Assembly (NCBI RefSeq): GCF_900639985.1
Contig: NZ_CAAAIM010000005.1
Location: 62,001 to 126,000, forward strand
DNA from: Legionella rowbothamii
Lineage (GTDB): Bacteria > Pseudomonadota > Gammaproteobacteria > Legionellales > Legionellaceae
Reading direction: 5' to 3'
Length of the DNA: 64,000 bases
Shown piece after piece: positions 62,616-64,000 of the stretch; the stretch's first letter is position 1; each line of letters starts with the position of its first letter. Made by a program: the position numbers and the translations under genes. The notes under the pieces were generated by a model that saw nothing but the letters and a program-made list of their open reading frames with translations, searched no databases and was not told where the DNA came from.

Positions 62616-64000
62616 ATGGCTGGCAGAAAAGAAAATCTTAAATCACTTTTTTCTAATACCCGTTCACGGGTCATTATCATTTTTACCGCAGTGCTGTTAG
62701 TACTTGCCGTAGTAATTGGCTACATTAAGTTGAGAGCCATTAATACCGGGCCAAGTGCAGAAGCCACTCTAAGTAATGCGCCTGGAAGTATTCAATCGAT
62801 TCCTGGGGTGCTGGATCCCACGGCCCAATATGCTCGCTTACAAGAGGAACAAAACGTTACTCAAGCAAAACAAGCAGAGCAGACAGGGGGCAGTGCCATT
62901 CCTACTATTATTCGAACACAAGCTTTAGGTCAGGGAGTAGGAGTTATTGGTTCCCAGAATGGTCAAAGCGGAGTTGGCTTTGCTACTTTGGCTCGTGAAA
63001 ATGAAGAAGGAGCACAGCGCTCTTTATGGATTCAAAACTTACAAAATAGTGGTTGCTCAAAGTCTGTGCTCGCCCAAGTATTAAGCCAGGGCGCACAATT
63101 GTCTGATATTAAATCCGCATGTAGCTGCGCTCAATTAAAAGATAATGGTTATAAGTTACAAGACCTAAATCAGGTTTGTGCGTGTAAAGATTTGAAGGCG
63201 GCTGGGTTTAATGCAAGACAATTAAGGGATGTTGGATATACTGCAAGCCGCTTAAGAGATTGCGGTTTTAGCGCGTGTGAATTACGCAGCGCAGGTTTTA
63301 CCGCACAAGAAATGAAAGATGCAGGTTTTTCTGATGGCGAATTAAAAGGTGCGGGTTTCACCGATGATGAAATTAATCGAGCAAGTGGTTTGCCACAGGG
63401 TATCTCAGCTGCTGATGTGCTCAAGGCAGGATGTAATGTCGATAACTTAATAAAACTACGTAAACAAGGGGTAAGTGCCTCTGCAATTCGACGCATCAGT
63501 GGCTGTAGCGCGGAGGCTTTAAAAGCCGCAGGATATACCGCTAAAGAGTTAAGAGAGGCGGGCTTTAGTGCAGCAGATTTACGAAAGGCAGGATTTACGC
63601 CCGAGCAATTAAGGGCTGCAGGATATAGTGCCAGAGATTTATTAAATGCAGGGTTTACTCCTGAGGATTTAGCTAAGGCAGGATATACCGCCGCACAGAT
63701 AAAAGAGGCGGAAACAGAATTACCGCCAGGAATTAGTGCCGATGATGTCAGAAAGGCTGGCTGTGATCCGGATGCATTAAAAAAAGAGAGAGCGGCAGGT
63801 GTTAGCGCCACATTAATAAAACAATATGCAGGTTGTAGCGCACAAGCATTAAAAGCAGCGGGATTTACGGATGCAGAGTTAGCTAATGCCGGGTTTACGC
63901 CCCAAGATATTAGCGCTGCAACTCCGTTAACCGATGCACAAGTCAAGGCCGCAGGTTGTGATCCAGCAGCATTGAAAAAATTATTTAACGCGGGTGTTAG
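62616..64000 (+). CDS. icmE: Dot/Icm channel protein IcmE (DotG), 5' part
   Basis: The first 461 residues of DotG run to the window edge. One membrane helix (about 20-42, VIIIFTAVLLVLAVVIGYI) is followed by a proline/glycine linker, then from about residue 185 a long array of ten-residue units of the type AGFTAxxLRx. A 110-residue super-repeat is visible (LPQGISAADVLKAGC at residue 259, LPPGISADDVRKAGC at 369). The VirB10-like C-terminal domain lies beyond the window. The repeats form the central helical or beta-solenoid part of the channel across the periplasm. Confidence 0.96.
   Translation, partial: MAGRKENLKSLFSNTRSRVIIIFTAVLLVLAVVIGYIKLRAINTGPSAEATLSNAPGSIQSIPGVLDPTAQYARLQEEQNVTQAKQAEQTGGSAIPTIIRTQALGQGVGVIGSQNGQSGVGFATLARENEEGAQRSLWIQNLQNSGCSKSVLAQVLSQGAQLSDIKSACSCAQLKDNGYKLQDLNQVCACKDLKAAGFNARQLRDVGYTASRLRDCGFSACELRSAGFTAQEMKDAGFSDGELKGAGFTDDEINRASGLPQGISAADVLKAGCNVDNLIKLRKQGVSASAIRRISGCSAEALKAAGYTAKELREAGFSAADLRKAGFTPEQLRAAGYSARDLLNAGFTPEDLAKAGYTAAQIKEAETELPPGISADDVRKAGCDPDALKKERAAGVSATLIKQYAGCSAQALKAAGFTDAELANAGFTPQDISAATPLTDAQVKAAGCDPAALKKLFNAGV

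Noticed and set aside
63170..63946. 258-codon open frame on the minus strand inside icmE
   Set aside because: It is the antisense of the icmE decapeptide repeats; repeated codons keep it open, and the icmE frame on the plus strand is certain.
1..64000. CRISPR arrays, tRNA or rRNA genes, intact insertion sequences, prophage
   Set aside because: None seen: no regularly spaced identical repeats, no cloverleaf recognised, no transposase, integrase or phage structural gene.

Overview
The window looks like the chromosome of a Legionella species. The decisive evidence is an ordered Dot/Icm type IVB secretion cluster (icmT-S-R-Q-P-O, then icmN-M-L-K-E) filling the last 12 kb. A glucoamylase/Entner-Doudoroff block, a SidH/SdhA-type giant effector candidate and AT-rich gammaproteobacterial housekeeping genes agree with this. 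Several differences from the L. pneumophila layout as I remember it (a transporter between icmO and icmN, a divergent icmR-position gene, unknown ORFs) suggest another species of the genus, but I cannot name it.

Layout. 1-4.6 kb: end of a TolC-like gene, then an RND efflux adaptor and pump. 4.8-11.4 kb (minus): a 1,852-residue SdhA-like effector candidate, a hotdog-fold protein and a small secreted IcmL-like protein. 11.6-21.8 kb (plus): uvrA, lemA with an M48 protease, two tandem paralogous small membrane proteins, a beta-barrel protein, a CHASE2 adenylate cyclase and a FecR-domain protein. 22-25.4 kb (minus): an ABC-2 exporter, a 2OG-Fe(II) oxygenase, a YgjP-type metalloprotease and a small secreted protein. 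25.5-30.5 kb: one unknown gene, then ogt and the rpsP-rimM-trmD-rplS operon preceded by ffh. 31-33.3 kb: an APC antiporter, a PriC-like protein and an AhpD-like protein. 33.5-38.1 kb: a cytochrome oxidase assembly block (SURF1, a CX3C protein, CtaA, CtaB, SCO1) with two small genes on the other strand. 38.3-41.4 kb: rimK, then a P-loop effector/kinase candidate behind an XRE repressor. 41.6-50.2 kb: zwf-pgl-edd-glk-eda, a sugar transporter and, convergent to them, an exported GH15 glucoamylase. Together these form an apparent route from extracellular glucan to pyruvate plus glyceraldehyde-3-phosphate. 50.4-51.8 kb: hemH and a cold-shock gene. 52.3-64 kb: the Dot/Icm cluster, running off the end inside icmE.

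Most striking observations: (1) a 70-codon ORF just before icmT, with a tandem PmrA-type box in front of it and a C-terminus resembling the C-terminus of IcmS; (2) a degenerate repeat array inside the SdhA-like protein and a half-matching PmrA-type box before its gene; (3) a secreted, stand-alone IcmL-like domain next to that gene; (4) tandem paralogous membrane proteins that each keep the same promoter; (5) an XRE regulator leading into a P-loop protein, in a toxin-antitoxin-like order; (6) several families of dispersed palindromic elements, one of them inside the Dot/Icm cluster. No tRNA, rRNA, CRISPR array or intact insertion sequence was seen.
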